Shown: positions 6,677-13,654 of the stretch, piece after piece
Layout: each line of letters starts with the position of its first letter
Position numbering within the stretch: the first letter of the stretch is position 1
Origin: CAYZJD01 sp964478455
Lineage (GTDB): Bacteria > Acidobacteriota > Terriglobia > Bryobacterales > Bryobacteraceae
NCBI GenBank assembly: GCA_964478455.1
Contig: CAYZJD010000078.1
Coordinates: 1-14,459, forward strand
DNA: 14,459 bases
Reading direction: 5' to 3'
Notes under the pieces: generated by a model
Seen by the model: the letters and a program-made list of their open reading frames with translations, nothing else
Database searches by the model: none
Told to the model about the DNA's origin: nothing
Translations under genes and position numbers: made by a program

Positions 6677-7060
6677 TCAGGAGGCCGACCCTTGGTACTT
6701 CTTTGTGTCCTGAACGAATTGCTTCGCTCTTTCCTGGAGGTAGAACACATCTGCTGCCTCAAGTCCGGAAACGGAATCGTAGTCTCCCGCCTGCCGCTTC
6801 TCGAATGCCTCCAAGAGCCAGCGGTGCAGGTCGGCTGGCAACTCGCCTGTCTTGGCGAAATGCTGGCCGAAGCCGGAGTGTACGTTGCCGTGAGTGGAGA
6901 AGGCCATTCCCTTTGTCAGCAGGAGGGCTTCGGCGCAATAGAACATCGCGTAGTATAGACGTGACACGGCGGAATCGTAGTCCGCCTCCGAATACAGCCT
7001 GGCCGCCGTTGCCAGGAACTTCTCGGATTTCGCAACGAGATTTCTAATCTCCTCGTTCAA
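6677..7060 (-). CDS. HEPN-domain protein, toxin partner of an MNT/HEPN pair (UPF0332-like)
   Basis: The product is 127 aa and all-helical. HEPN landmarks are the first helix with EKFLATAARLYSEADYDSAV (13-32), the second helix RLYYAMFYCAEALLLTKG (34-51) and the STHGNVHSGFGQHFAKTG segment (55-72), as in UPF0332-type HEPN proteins. Many HEPN toxins are ribonucleases with an R-x4-6-H motif. I do not see that motif in its usual C-terminal helix, so activity cannot be assumed. The start is a TTG at 7060 overlapping the nucleotidyltransferase stop (TTGA); no ATG lies before residue 39. Co-translation with the adjacent nucleotidyltransferase, which in studied MNT/HEPN systems neutralises the HEPN toxin by adding AMP, is the main functional clue. 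A small CCTG/CAGG palindrome overlaps the stop. Confidence 0.87.
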   Translation of the reverse strand: MNEEIRNLVAKSEKFLATAARLYSEADYDSAVSRLYYAMFYCAEALLLTKGMAFSTHGNVHSGFGQHFAKTGELPADLHRWLLEAFEKRQAGDYDSVSGLEAADVFYLQERAKQFVQDTKKYQGSAS

Positions 7061-7392
7061 ACGGCAACGGCCTCTCTACGGACGTTGATGAGAAAAGGAC
7101 TCTGCCGATGCTGGAAAGACTCGGTTGAAACAGGAAAAACGGCGACCAGCAGATCGTGTCTGAGGCAGATTTCGGCCACCGCAGGGCTCATTCGCCTGAT
7201 CTCTTCTCCGACGCGGCTTGGCCCGTCCAGCACCACCAGCACGTCCACATCGGAGCCATCACGGCCTGCACCACGCGCATAGGACCCGTAAAGGTAGACC
7301 CCCTTCAACCGCTCACCGTACGTACTGTAGAGAGCATGCTTCAGTTCCTTAAGAGCGGCTTGTACGGGCAACGGAAGCGCCTGGCTTGACAC
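7057..7392 (-). CDS. minimal nucleotidyltransferase (MNT), antitoxin of an MNT/HEPN pair
   Basis: The product is 111 aa, with the polymerase-beta fold signature GSYARGAGRDGSDVDVLVVL: G36-S37 bind the nucleotide phosphates, and D48 and D50 are the metal-binding acids. The third acid is less obvious; D80 in RHDLLVAVFPV is a candidate. The stand-alone size is typical of MNT proteins encoded with HEPN partners, where the enzyme transfers AMP onto the toxin (established for MntA/HepT; inferred here). The start is GTG at 7392, since the reading begins SSQALPLPVQAALKEL with an AGGGGGAT ribosome site about 9 bases upstream. It overlaps the HEPN gene by 4 bases. It begins 64 bases after the end of the dehydratase gene, so a shared transcript is possible. 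No strong separate promoter is seen. Confidence 0.92.
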   Translation of the reverse strand: MSSQALPLPVQAALKELKHALYSTYGERLKGVYLYGSYARGAGRDGSDVDVLVVLDGPSRVGEEIRRMSPAVAEICLRHDLLVAVFPVSTESFQHRQSPFLINVRREAVAV

Positions 7393-7456
7393 AGCTAACG
7401 GATCCCCCTACTAGTGTCCTACAGCCCGCCGGCGGATTTACAGGTTTCCCGCTCGC

Positions 7457-8692
7457 TCAGGTCACCACCCAATCCCACCCGACCCCGGGCTTTTCCGAGG
7501 GCTGTGTGCAGATCCCTTCCGGCCCGCGAGTCAGCCGGTAATCCTCTTCGTAGTAGCGGTATACCTCCGCTGGACCGCCCGGCGCCGGCATGAACAGCTC
7601 CGCCCACGGGCTGTTCACGCTCGCCATGATGAAGTGCACCGCGTCGCGGCTGCCCCCTCCGTGCGGAATCACCGGGATGTCGTAGGCCGCTGCCAGCGCC
7701 CCGATCCGGCGTAGTTCCGTCAGACCGCCGCACCACTGGACATCCGGCTGCCAGATCGCCGCTCCCTTGTGCTCGAGCAACTGCCGGAAGCCGTAGCGCG
7801 TGTACTCGTGTTCGCCGGTGACGATCCGCGTCGACTTGATCTGTGCGTTCAGCCGCCCGAAGCCTTCGTAGTCGTGCGGCTGGAGGCACTCTTCCATCCA
7901 GTAGACGCGATAGGGCGCCACCAGTTCCGCCATTTCCAGCGTGTAGCGCTCGTCCCACGCCATCCAGCAATCGAGCATGATCTCGCCGTCCGGCCCGAGC
8001 AGGCCGCGCGCCCGCTTCACCAGCTCTACATTCTTGCGCTGGCCCGCGGGACCGTCGGCCGGCCCGTGCGGGATCGCCAGCTTCAGCTTTTTGTAGCCGA
8101 ACTCGACGTGCTGCTCGAGGTCGTTGCCCGTGCAGTAAGCCGGAATCCGCTCCTTCGTCGCCCCGCCGAGAAGCTTGTACACCGGCATGTCCAGCGCCTT
8201 GCCGATCAGGTCCCATAGCGCCAGGTCCACCCCGCTGATCGCGTTCACCGCTACGCCCATCCGCCCGTAGTGCAACGTCGAGCGCCACATCGTGTCCCAG
8301 AGCCGCTCGATGTCGAACGGGTCCTCGCCGAGCAGCAGCTTGGTCAAGTGCTTCTCCACGATCAACCCGCCCGCCATGCCCCCGCTGCCGTAGCCCTTCA
8401 CTCCCTTGTCGGTGGCGATCTCCACCCAGAAGCCCCCGAGCTGACCGGGGTCCGGGAAGAACGACTCCCGCCTAGCCTTGTATTTGGGGTAGATGGACAT
8501 TGGGTTGGCCACTTCGACGCCCATGGTGGACCACGATCCCGGCACCGGCTTGTACACGGGCCACGGCCGCTTTGGCTTCGGCTCGACGAGCCGGATGCTC
8601 GTGATCTTCAGCTTGCTTCTCTCAGCCTGAAACGAAAGGGTGGGCGCGGCGACCGCCGCGGCCCCAGCGGAAAGGAATTGTCTGCGATGCAT
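7457..8692 (-). CDS. enolase-superfamily sugar-acid dehydratase, L-rhamnonate dehydratase-like, with Tat-type signal
   Basis: The product is 411 aa. Residues 3-16 (RRQFLSAGAAAVAA) look like a twin-arginine export signal. The body follows the mandelate racemase/muconate lactonizing subgroup, with long matches to L-rhamnonate dehydratase such as IVEKHL, NAISGVDLALWDLIGK, MPVYKLLGG and QPDVQWCGGLTEL. Metal ligands are D241 (MLDCW), E267 (MEECL) and E294 (TGEH); H344 (IPHGGG) with D317 is the expected catalytic dyad. These enzymes remove water from aldonic or uronic acids to give 2-keto-3-deoxy acids. In the N-terminal substrate loop, the position corresponding to the NHW of rhamnonate dehydratase appears to read GSW, so the substrate may differ. 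The start at 8692 is supported by GGAGG six bases upstream and by the promoter at 8750-8721; a start at 8734 would precede the ribosome site. Sugar-acid catabolism outside the cytoplasm is unusual, so the export signal merits attention. Confidence 0.9.
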   Translation of the reverse strand: MHRRQFLSAGAAAVAAPTLSFQAERSKLKITSIRLVEPKPKRPWPVYKPVPGSWSTMGVEVANPMSIYPKYKARRESFFPDPGQLGGFWVEIATDKGVKGYGSGGMAGGLIVEKHLTKLLLGEDPFDIERLWDTMWRSTLHYGRMGVAVNAISGVDLALWDLIGKALDMPVYKLLGGATKERIPAYCTGNDLEQHVEFGYKKLKLAIPHGPADGPAGQRKNVELVKRARGLLGPDGEIMLDCWMAWDERYTLEMAELVAPYRVYWMEECLQPHDYEGFGRLNAQIKSTRIVTGEHEYTRYGFRQLLEHKGAAIWQPDVQWCGGLTELRRIGALAAAYDIPVIPHGGGSRDAVHFIMASVNSPWAELFMPAPGGPAEVYRYYEEDYRLTRGPEGICTQPSEKPGVGWDWVVT

Positions 8693-8720
8693 GGGTTGCC
8701 TCCGAATACGCTGGCCGTTG

Positions 8721-8750
8721 ATTATTCGCCCCAAGCGCGGCGCAAGTCAA
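8721..8750 (-). promoter_or_regulatory. promoter of the rhamnonate dehydratase-like gene
   Basis: On the minus strand TTGACT (8750-8745) is followed after 18 bases by AATAAT (8726-8721), each one base from consensus. Transcription would start near 8714, leaving a leader of about 22 bases that contains the GGAGG ribosome site before the ATG at 8692. Confidence 0.55.
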
Positions 8751-8827
8751 GCGCAGCGCGACCGTCTCCGCTCAGGCCGCGAATCACCGCGTCCACTGCT
8801 CAATCAGCCCATTCGGGTCCGAAATCC

Positions 8828-8855
8828 TTGAAAACACCGCCCGTTCCGGTATTAT
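8828..8855 (+). promoter_or_regulatory. promoter of the activase operon
   Basis: TTGAAA (8828-8833) and TATTAT (8850-8855) are separated by 16 bases and lie about 30 bases upstream of the ATG at 8886. Predicted transcription starts near 8862. It is divergent from the dehydratase promoter, about 80 bases away. Confidence 0.6.
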
Positions 8856-8871
8856 GGTCCAATAACGGGCG
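8838..8871 (+). promoter_or_regulatory. inverted repeat centred on the -10 box of the activase operon (operator candidate)
   Basis: CGCCCGTT (8838-8845) and AACGGGCG (8864-8871) are perfect 8-base reverse complements with an 18-base spacer enclosing the whole TATTAT box. The centre at 8854.5 lies on the -10, and the right arm covers the predicted start site. This layout fits a repressor operator; an RNA hairpin is less likely because transcription would begin inside it. Confidence 0.45.
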
Positions 8872-8885
8872 AAAGCGGACTCGCC

Positions 8886-11800
8886 ATGGCGATCAATATC
8901 GGTCTGGACATCGGGGCCATCAGCCTGAAGCTGGCCGCCTTGGGCAAGGCCGAGGACCAGCCGCTGCTGGGAAGTCTCTGTAAGGAAAGTCCATCCTTCC
9001 GATACCTCGACTGGAAGACGGCGGACGGCCATCTCCTACCCGTGGTGGTCTCCGACTACCGGCGCATCGCTGGTAGCCCCATCCAGTCCACCTTCGACCT
9101 CCTCCAGGAGTTCTACAGCTTCGTCCCGGAGACTCGCATCGAAGGTATCCGCGTCACCGGCTCCGGCAGCCGCACTATCGCCAAGCTCCTCGGCATCTAC
9201 TTCGAGAACGAGTTCAAGTCCATCGCCCGGATGATCGGCGAGTTCTACCCGGACGTCCGCACAGTGTTTGAAATCGGCGGCGAAAGCTCGAAGTACATCC
9301 GGCTGGAGCCACAGCCGGAAACCGGCCACGCGGGCATCGTGGATTACGATCGCAGCGGCGAGTGCGCCGCCGGGACCGGCTCGTTCCTGGACCAGCAGGC
9401 GCTGCGCATGGACTACTCGGTCGAGGAGATCGGCTCGCTGGTCTGCACGGCTGATTGCGCCGCCCGCATCGCCGGCCGCTGCTCGGTGTTTGCCAAGAGC
9501 GACATGATCCACGCCCAGCAAAAGGGCTACAAGCCGCAGGAGATCCTCCGCGGCCTCTGTGACGCGGTGGCGAGGAACTTCAAGAGCAGCATCGTCAAGG
9601 GCCGGCCGGTCATCGCGCCGGTGGCCTTCATCGGCGCGGTCACGCAGAACGCCGGCGTCACTCGCGCGATCCGCGAAGCCTTCCAGCTCCGCGAAGACCA
9701 GCTCTTCGTTCCGGAGCTTTACGCCTGGTGCGGCGCCATTGGCACCGCCATGCTCGAGGCGGGGGAACGCAAGAAGCGCTCCTTCCGTGACATCCATCGC
9801 CTGAGCCAGCACGAAGCCGAAGTCCGCGTTCAGGACAGCGTTCCGCTATCGATGGAAAACGTCGTCCTGCTGCGCGACCGCGTCAGCAAGTACGTTCCGC
9901 CGCCGGGCAACCAGCCGATTCCCGCCTTTCTCGGCATCGACGTCGGTTCGGTCTCCACCAATGTGGTTGCCATGGATGAGTGGGGCAACGTCATCCATGA
10001 CGTGTATCTCCGCACGGCCGGGCGTCCGATCGAGGCTGTGCAGCAAGGGTTGCGCGAGGTCGAGCAGCTCTGGGGAAGCCGGCTCGAGATCATGGGTGCG
10101 GGCACCACCGGGTCGGGCCGCGAACTGATTGGCGAACTGGTGGGCGCGGACGTGGTCAACGACGAGATTACCGCGCACAAGACCGGCGCCTTGCACGTAT
10201 CCACCACCATGACCGGCGAGCGCGTGGACACGATCTTCGAGATTGGCGGCCAGGACTCGAAGTTCATCGCCATCGAGAACGGCGTGGTCGTGGACTTCGC
10301 CATGAACGAAGCCTGCGCCGCCGGCACCGGCTCGTTCCTGGAAGAGCAGGCCGAGAAGCTCGGTATCAGCATCAAGGGTGAGTTCGCCAAGCTTGCGCTC
10401 TCCTCTCCGGCGCCCACGCGCCTGGGCGAGCGCTGCACGGTATTCATGGAGCGCGACGTGACCGCCTGGCTCCATAAGGGCGAGACCGTGCCTGGCCTCG
10501 TCGCCGGCCTGGCGTACTCAATCACGCTGAACTACCTGAACCGGGTGGTGCGCGGCCGCCGCATCGGCAACGTGATCTACTTCCAGGGCGGCACTGCGTA
10601 CAACGACGCGGTGGCGGCCGCCTTCGCCGGCATCCTCGGCAAGAAAATCACCGTACCGCCGTACAACGGAGTGGTGGGCGCCATCGGCATGGCCCTCATT
10701 GCGCGCCAGTGGTGGCTCTCCACTGGCCGCCCGTCGCAGTTCCGCGGCTATGACCTCTCGAAGCTCCAGATGAGCAGCCGCGAGTTCGTCTGCAAGGCCT
10801 GCTCGAATTACTGCGACATGAAGGAATTCACCATCGAGGGCCAAAAGAGTTACTGGGGCGACAAGTGCTCGGACAAATTTCGCAAGCCCTCGGTGACGGG
10901 ACGCAAGCCGGTGATCGATGACCTGTTTGCCTTCCGCGAGAAAGTGATCGGTGAGATCACCGCGCGCGCGCCGAAGCCTGTCGCCGGCAGACCGCTGCGC
11001 ATCGGCATCCCCCGCGCGATGTCGATCTTCGACCGTTATCCGTTCTGGCACCGTTACTTCTCCGAGCTCGGCTGCGAGGTGGTGCTGTCGCCGCTCACCG
11101 ATCCCAAGATCGCCGCCGCCGGCGTCGAGATGGCCCTTGCCCAGCCCTGCTATCCGATCCAAGTTGCGCACGGGCACGCCGCCGCGCTGCTCGGCATGGG
11201 TGTGGACTACCTCTTCGTGCCGAACATCATGAACGCCGAGTCCAACGGGGCGTCTTCGTGCACGGCGCACTTCTGCCCGTGGAACCAGACGCTGCCGTGG
11301 GTGCTTGAATCCGCGCCCGGACTCGAAGAACACCGCTACAAGTTCCTTGCGCCGACCTTGCACTTCCAGTTGGGCCGCGACTGCGTCCAATCGAGCCTGG
11401 CCGAGACCATGCGCAGAATCGGCGCGTCGCGCCGCGCGAGCGACCGCGCCGTCGATGCCGCCTACGCCGCCCAGCGCGAGTTCCAGGACCGGCTGGTCGA
11501 AGCCGGCAAGCGCGCCCTGGCCGCGCTCGACGAGACCGGCGAGCCAGGGCTGCTCCTGGTGGGCCGCAGCTACAACATCTACGACCGCAACATCAACTGC
11601 GACATCCCGCGCAAGCTGCGCCACCGTTACGGCGCCAACGTCATCCCCATCGACTTCCTCGTCACCGGCCGTGAGAACGTCGAAGACCTGCACTCGAACA
11701 TGTACTGGTCGTCGGGGCAGAAGATCCTGGCGGCCGCGCGCCTCGTCGCCGCGCGCCCGAACCTGCACCTCATCTACATCTCCAACTTCAAGTGCGGCCC

Positions 11801-11987
11801 CGATTCCTATATCAAGCACTTCGCCCGCGAGGCCGCCGGCGCGCCCTTCCTGGTGCTCTCCTTCGACGGCCACGGCAACGACGCCGGGTATATGACGCGC
11901 TGCGAAGCGTACCTCGACAGCAAGGGGATCCTTCGATGCTACCAGTCGGGAATGGAAGCTCAGAAAGCCTCGGCGGCCGTTCAGTGA
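8886..11987 (+). CDS. tandem acyl-CoA dehydratase activase (two BadF/BadG/BcrA/BcrD ATPase domains) fused to a DUF2229-like region
   Basis: The product is 1033 aa. Copy 1 (about 3-310) has INIGLDIGAISLK, FEIGGESSK and CAAGTGSF with C160, GRCSVF with C199, and a final AWCGAIGTAML. Copy 2 (about 345-610) has LGIDVGSVSTN, FEIGGQDSK, CAAGTGSF with C477, ERCTVF with C517, and GGTAYNDAV. In 2-hydroxyglutaryl-CoA dehydratase activase, two such cysteines about 39 residues apart in each subunit hold one [4Fe-4S] cluster across a homodimer. Here the spacings are 39 and 40. A CxxCxxxC set (C636, C639, C643, with C661) follows, then a DUF2229-like domain from about 704 with C755, C792, C797 and C970. The family drives ATP-dependent electron transfer to a partner metallocluster. 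Copy 1 departs from the usual nucleotide motifs (DIGAISLK, GGES instead of GGQD). It resembles the uncharacterised COG3580-type proteins. Weak ribosome site; promoter at 8828-8855. No true dehydratase genes are present, so the substrate is unknown. Confidence 0.93.
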   Translation: MAINIGLDIGAISLKLAALGKAEDQPLLGSLCKESPSFRYLDWKTADGHLLPVVVSDYRRIAGSPIQSTFDLLQEFYSFVPETRIEGIRVTGSGSRTIAKLLGIYFENEFKSIARMIGEFYPDVRTVFEIGGESSKYIRLEPQPETGHAGIVDYDRSGECAAGTGSFLDQQALRMDYSVEEIGSLVCTADCAARIAGRCSVFAKSDMIHAQQKGYKPQEILRGLCDAVARNFKSSIVKGRPVIAPVAFIGAVTQNAGVTRAIREAFQLREDQLFVPELYAWCGAIGTAMLEAGERKKRSFRDIHRLSQHEAEVRVQDSVPLSMENVVLLRDRVSKYVPPPGNQPIPAFLGIDVGSVSTNVVAMDEWGNVIHDVYLRTAGRPIEAVQQGLREVEQLWGSRLEIMGAGTTGSGRELIGELVGADVVNDEITAHKTGALHVSTTMTGERVDTIFEIGGQDSKFIAIENGVVVDFAMNEACAAGTGSFLEEQAEKLGISIKGEFAKLALSSPAPTRLGERCTVFMERDVTAWLHKGETVPGLVAGLAYSITLNYLNRVVRGRRIGNVIYFQGGTAYNDAVAAAFAGILGKKITVPPYNGVVGAIGMALIARQWWLSTGRPSQFRGYDLSKLQMSSREFVCKACSNYCDMKEFTIEGQKSYWGDKCSDKFRKPSVTGRKPVIDDLFAFREKVIGEITARAPKPVAGRPLRIGIPRAMSIFDRYPFWHRYFSELGCEVVLSPLTDPKIAAAGVEMALAQPCYPIQVAHGHAAALLGMGVDYLFVPNIMNAESNGASSCTAHFCPWNQTLPWVLESAPGLEEHRYKFLAPTLHFQLGRDCVQSSLAETMRRIGASRRASDRAVDAAYAAQREFQDRLVEAGKRALAALDETGEPGLLLVGRSYNIYDRNINCDIPRKLRHRYGANVIPIDFLVTGRENVEDLHSNMYWSSGQKILAAARLVAARPNLHLIYISNFKCGPDSYIKHFAREAAGAPFLVLSFDGHGNDAGYMTRCEAYLDSKGILRCYQSGMEAQKASAAVQ

Positions 11988-13267
11988 GCACAGATCTTCC
12001 CAACCACCCCCTCGCGGGCAAGAAGATCTACATCCCGCCGATGGCGTACGGCAGCGCCCGCGCCTTTGCTTCCGTCTTCCGCGCCATCGGGCTGGATGCC
12101 GACATCGTGCCGCCATCGGACGATCGCACGCGGGAGCTGGGGGCGAAGTACACTTCCGGCGACGAGTGTTATCCGGCCAAGGTGACCGTCGGCGACTTCA
12201 TGAAGCTGCTCGAGCAGCCGGGCATGGACCCGGCACGGGTGGCGTTCTTCATGCCCACCGCCGACGGGCCGTGCCGCTTCGGCCAGTACGCGCCGTACCT
12301 GCGGCAGATCCTCAACTCCAGCGGCTACCCGGAGGCGCAGGTGCTGTCGCCTTCGAGCACGAATTCCTATGACGGTCTGGGCGAGCTGGCGCGGCCGTTC
12401 GTGCGCAGCGGCTGGCGCGCGCTCGTCGCGGGTGACATCCTCCAGAAGCTGCTGCTGAAGACCCGGCCGTTCGAGGTCAACAAGGGTGAGACCGAGGCCG
12501 TCTATGAAGAGTGCCTGAACGATCTCTGCGCAACCATCGAGAACATGACGACCGAGCCGAAGCCCCAGTTGCGCGGCCTCTGTGATTCACTGGTCCGCGC
12601 ACGCGACCGCTTCCGCGCCATCCGGATTCACCGCGACCCGGGGACGCCCCTGATCGGCGTCGTCGGCGAGATCTTCTGCCGCCTCAATACCTTCTCCAAC
12701 GAGGACCTCATCCGGCGCCTGGAAGAGTACGGCGGGGAGTGCTGGCTTTCTGACATTGCCGAGTGGGTCTGGTACACCAACGCCGAGCAGTTTCGCAAGC
12801 TGAAGCTGGACGGGCGGCTGGTGTCGCTGGACGGTCTTGGCGCCTGGATCCGCAAGCGCGTGCAGCACGCCGACGAGAAGGCGATGCTGGCGCCGTTCCG
12901 CGACGACTTCGCCGGCTACGAAGAGCCGGACATTCACGAGCTGCTGGAGTGCGCGCGGCCGTACCTGCCGGTGGACGGGGCCATGGGCGAGATGGTGCTC
13001 AACGTCGGCAAGGCCGTCTACCTGGCCAAGAAGGGCGCTGACGGCATCATCGACATCAGCCCGTTCACCTGCATGAACGGCATCGTCAGCGAAGCGATCT
13101 ACCCGCGCGTCAGCCGCGACCTCGGCGGCGTCCCCATCCGCAACTTCTACTTCGACGGCACCCAAAGCGACCTCGACCGCGACCTCGGCGTCTACCTCGA
13201 ACTGGCCCGCAGCTACCAGCGGCGGAAGACGCACCCCCGCACCCCACACAAGCGCCCCGTGGCGTGA
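11984..13267 (+). CDS. 2-hydroxyacyl-CoA dehydratase-component-like protein (COG3581-type), partner of the tandem activase
   Basis: The product is 427 aa if it starts at GTG 11984, which overlaps the upstream TGA as GTGA. An in-frame ATG at 11936 with AAGGGG eight bases before it is an alternative that adds 16 residues, but conserved sequence only begins at HPLAGKKIYIPPM. Family motifs are DDRTRELGAKYTSGDECYP with C62, FFMPTADGPCRFGQY with C97, EVNKGETEAVYEECL, GVVGEIFCRLNTFSN and ISPFTCMNGIVSEA with C363. C62, C97 and C363 are good candidate iron-sulfur ligands, by analogy with HgdB-type and double-cubane-cluster proteins. In other bacteria this domain is often the C-terminal part of one protein of about 1400 aa together with the activase repeats; here it is a separate overlapping gene. 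The likely role is a low-potential cluster reduced by the activase. Substrate and product are unknown. Confidence 0.88.
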   Translation: MSTDLPNHPLAGKKIYIPPMAYGSARAFASVFRAIGLDADIVPPSDDRTRELGAKYTSGDECYPAKVTVGDFMKLLEQPGMDPARVAFFMPTADGPCRFGQYAPYLRQILNSSGYPEAQVLSPSSTNSYDGLGELARPFVRSGWRALVAGDILQKLLLKTRPFEVNKGETEAVYEECLNDLCATIENMTTEPKPQLRGLCDSLVRARDRFRAIRIHRDPGTPLIGVVGEIFCRLNTFSNEDLIRRLEEYGGECWLSDIAEWVWYTNAEQFRKLKLDGRLVSLDGLGAWIRKRVQHADEKAMLAPFRDDFAGYEEPDIHELLECARPYLPVDGAMGEMVLNVGKAVYLAKKGADGIIDISPFTCMNGIVSEAIYPRVSRDLGGVPIRNFYFDGTQSDLDRDLGVYLELARSYQRRKTHPRTPHKRPVA

Positions 13268-13274
13268 GCGTCGC

Positions 13275-13291
13275 GGCCGGAGAAGCCGGCC
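13275..13291 (+). terminator. GC-rich hairpin after the activase operon
   Basis: GGCCGG (13275-13280) pairs with CCGGCC (13286-13291) around a 5-base loop, eight bases past the stop of the 427-aa gene. No T-run follows, so it may act as a weak or Rho-assisted terminator or as a 3'-end stabiliser. Confidence 0.33.
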
Positions 13292-13345
13292 AAGTTCTGA
13301 ATCTTCTGGAGAACACAGCGAGTCGATTTGGAACTAGCCTCTTTG

Positions 13346-13373
13346 TTGTCGAGATGATGAAAGAATCTATAAT
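13346..13373 (+). promoter_or_regulatory. promoter of the vapBC operon
   Basis: A perfect TATAAT at 13368-13373 is preceded after 16 bases by TTGTCG (13346-13351). It lies in an A/T-rich island unlike the surrounding DNA. Transcription would start near 13380, 16 bases before the chosen VapB GTG, which supports the later start codon. Confidence 0.55.
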
Positions 13374-13395
13374 AATAGGAAGAAAGAAGACGAGT

Positions 13396-13650
13396 GTGGC
13401 CCTTAACATCAAGCATCCAGAAGCCGATCGGCTGGCCCGCGCCGTGTCCAACAAGACCGGTGAGACCATCACGGAAGCAATCATCACCGCTCTTCGGGAG
13501 CGCCTGCGGCGGTTGGAGGGGAAGACGACCATCCCCAGCCTCGCGGATGAAATAGTGGCAATCGGTGACCGGTGCGCCGCACTGCCCGAACTGGACAGCC
13601 GAAGCGCGGAGGAGATCATCGGCTACGACGAGCACGGGATACCCCGATAG
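13396..13650 (+). CDS. vapB: VapB-family antitoxin
   Basis: The product is 84 aa from GTG at 13396. The opening VALNIKHPEADRLARAV and GETITEAIITALRERL form the ribbon-helix-helix-like DNA-binding half of PSK-type VapB antitoxins. The C-terminal half (SLADEIVAIGDRCAALPELDSRSAEEIIGYDEHGIPR) is the toxin-binding tail, with the highly typical final motif. VapB neutralises the VapC ribonuclease and represses the shared promoter. Longer in-frame readings back to 13264 or to an ATG at 13354 are rejected because they would run through the promoter and lack family similarity. An A/G-rich AAGAAGAC stretch serves as the ribosome site. It lies 4 bases upstream of vapC. Confidence 0.86.
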   Translation: MALNIKHPEADRLARAVSNKTGETITEAIITALRERLRRLEGKTTIPSLADEIVAIGDRCAALPELDSRSAEEIIGYDEHGIPR

Positions 13651-13654
13651 AGAC

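Noticed and set aside
7426..7435. CCGCCGGCGG palindrome after the dehydratase gene
   Set aside because: Ten-base GC palindrome without loop or T-run; not convincing as a terminator or operator.
10518..12116. 532-codon minus-strand open frame
   Set aside because: It is antisense to the activase gene, an effect of high GC at third positions; its product is Arg/Val/Gly/Ala/Asp-rich without motifs.
13264..13395. N-terminal extension of VapB
   Set aside because: It would be translated across the TATAAT promoter and does not resemble VapB; GTG 13396 begins the conserved sequence.
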